Part shown: positions 6,368 to 7,745 of the stretch, piece after piece
Numbering within the stretch: position 1 is the first letter of the stretch
Layout of the letters: every line of letters begins with the position of its first letter
Assembly: GCF_000160855.1 (NCBI RefSeq)
Contig: NZ_GG700752.1
Span: 684,292-692,036 of the forward strand
DNA: 7,745 bases
Direction of reading: 5' to 3'
Source: Lactobacillus helveticus DSM 20075 = CGMCC 1.1877
GTDB taxonomy: Bacteria; Bacillota; Bacilli; Lactobacillales; Lactobacillaceae
Position numbers and translations under genes: made by a program
Notes under the pieces: model-generated
Databases searched by the model: none
What the model saw: the letters and a program-made list of their open reading frames with translations, nothing else
What the model was told of the DNA's origin: nothing

Positions 6368-7744
6368 TTAATTGGCCTTTGTTTCATGATATTTGTCAAT
6401 ACCAGGAAGAATCAATCCCAATGCAATTAAAATGATTGGTGTCAAAATGTTAAGCATTAAAGTAAATGGATCTGGTGAATAAATACCGAAAATACAGCAT
6501 GCTGTAGTAACTAAGAAACACCAAATACCCGCGGTATACGCTAAGCCTTGATATTTGGTCATTTGATAAGTAGTTTCAAATGATTTTTGATGCTTTCTCA
6601 AAGCAATGTAAGCTGCAAATACCCAAAGGTAACGAAGTGGCATAGTAGTTGAGTTTAACTTAACTAATTGAGCCATTACAGCTTGTGCGTTAGGAACAAA
6701 TGCTTGAATAGCAATTAAACCACCTGATAAAACAACAATCATCCAAATACCATTAATGTAGGCACCATGCTTGTTAAGCTTGAATAAGCCTTTAGGGATA
6801 AATTCTTTTGCCTCTTTGCTTCCAAAAAGCATTCTAAGTGGTGCATCAATACTAATACTAAAGTTGAGAATTGACCAATCACATTACACCATGAATAGAT
6901 GTACATGAATAAGCCACCAACGTGATAGTATTCGCCCAATTTTTGAAAGGCCATGTAAGCACCATTTGAAATGTATTCATTCAAATTGGCATTAACGACC
7001 TTTGGATCAAAAATCAATGCCATAGCAAAGGTACCTAAAATCGCTGATACCATAACCATGATTGCTAATGCAATCATTGCCTTAGGGAAGTTCTTGGATG
7101 GATCCTTAACCTTATTAACATAAGGAAAAATCTTTTCACAACCACCAACGGCAAATACTAAAATCGAAAGAGAAGTAAAGTATTTGACATTGAAAGTTGG
7201 CATTAAATTCTTCCAATTAAGATCAGTGTGGTAAAAGCCTGCTCCTGGGTAAATGGCTGGAGCAGCAAACATCATGATAATAAATAAGATTGACATGATG
7301 AACATCGACGATCCCGCAACAGTAGCCAATCCTTTTAATACGGGAATTCCGCGACTGGCTACCCAGCAGAAGAATAAGAATATAACCAAGGTTGCAAATT
7401 GAGTCCAAGCAGTAGGCAAACTGTCATACCGTCTAGTGTTGCCAAGAATGGCCCAAGCTATTGCTCTCAGGCCACCGGTACCTTTGCTTGATACGTGGCA
7501 AGCCCAATAAGTCCAACCAGCGTAATAAGTCCATTTTGCACCCATTGTGGCGTTTACCCAAGATGAAACCCCACCTTCGGCATTCTTAAATGTAGCACCT
7601 AGTTCACCAACCATAAGTGCGTAGGGAACAAAGTACAGAAGTGTCTGGGAAATAACTAACCCTCAGATACCAAAAGACGATCAATCCAACTCTTAATTTG
7701 AGTTGCTTGACCGTCTTTTTCTTATTCTTTTTATTTTTGAACAA
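6368..7744 (-). pseudogene. Broken APC-family amino acid permease (YjeM/glutamate-GABA antiporter-like)
   Basis: The remains encode a multi-pass membrane transporter of the APC superfamily. The TM2 end reads PYALMVGELGATFKNAEGG, as in YjeM and GadC-type permeases. Hydrophobic helices follow, with VGGCEKIFPYVNKVKDPSKN in the middle and a normal C-terminus ending at 6368. Two lesions break it. Near 6851-6856 a single missing base shifts the frame: the reading changes from FSTLVL into an off-frame tail, while SIDAPLRMLFGSKEA continues in the next frame. Near 7660-7676 a Lys-rich N-terminus (FKNKKNKKK onward from 7743) goes out of frame with GLVISQTLLYF, a TGA (7665-7663) blocks the latter frame, and the first helix seems shortened. 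The gene start is at or beyond the right edge; a TTG at 7744-7742 is possible. The substrate is unknown. Raw-read error could explain one shift but hardly both lesions. Confidence 0.82.
7672..7719. repeat. Long imperfect inverted repeat at the 5' end of the permease remnant
   Basis: AAAAGACGATCAA (7672-7684) pairs with TTGACCGTCTTTT (7707-7719) with one mismatch. Inside, CAACTC (7687-7692) pairs with GAGTTG (7700-7705) around a 7-base loop. The total is about 18 pairs with a small internal bulge. On the + strand it is followed by a T-rich run to 7738, so it looks like an intrinsic terminator. It sits within what reads as the N-terminal coding part of the permease, next to one of its lesions. 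Confidence 0.6.
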
Positions 7745-7745
7745 A

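Noticed and set aside
6206..6430. Plus-strand open frame across the HAD start, its promoter and the permease end
   Set aside because: It runs through a terminator hairpin, has a low-complexity product and no ribosome site.
6739..6850. Programmed frameshifting as the reason for the split permease
   Set aside because: No slippery heptamer or downstream stem was seen at the junction, the family is not known to use frameshifting, and a second lesion exists at the N-terminus.
6368..7614. Two separate transporter genes
   Set aside because: Both parts together give one permease in the right order, the smaller part lacks its own ribosome site, and they overlap only because of the off-frame tail.

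Overview
The window is AT-rich, low-GC Gram-positive DNA. Gene content and order (rapZ-yvcK-whiA followed by convergent clpP), strong AGGAGG-type ribosome sites, a TTG start and the protein sequences point to a Lactobacillus of the acidophilus/delbrueckii group (acidophilus, helveticus, crispatus, amylovorus relatives). This assignment comes from recognising families and style, not from a database search.

Layout. Positions 1-100 hold the terminator of an unseen upstream gene and the promoter of the first operon. Positions 101-2958 (+) are a tightly packed operon: rapZ (nucleotide-binding adaptor), yvcK (UDP-sugar-binding, CofD-like fold, cell-envelope and central metabolism) and whiA (DNA-binding protein of LAGLIDADG descent). 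It ends in a strong hairpin that also serves the convergent clpP (3010-3594, -). clpP has a near-consensus promoter overlapped by a CIRCE operator, so it is probably under HrcA control. Diverging from clpP, a TTG-started gene (3781-5406, +) encodes a 541-residue secreted protein with a signal peptide, an SH3/GW-like domain, an Ig-like domain and a long C-terminal region with five recurring beta-propeller-like strands. It has no visible wall anchor. A two-way terminator separates it from a Cof-type HAD phosphatase (5461-6276, -). The right end (6368-7744, -) is a decayed APC-family amino acid permease, YjeM-like, broken by one clear frameshift and by a second lesion near its N-terminus.

How the parts fit. 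The left two thirds is conserved housekeeping and stress DNA. The secreted protein and the HAD gene are lineage-type accessory genes, and the permease is in decay, as often happens to amino acid transporters in food- or host-adapted lactobacilli. Each transcription unit is closed by an intrinsic terminator that can work in both directions. In one case the -35 box of the next gene lies inside the terminator loop. I see no CRISPR, mobile element, tRNA or rRNA, and no convincing new multi-gene system. The least understood item is the secreted multidomain protein.
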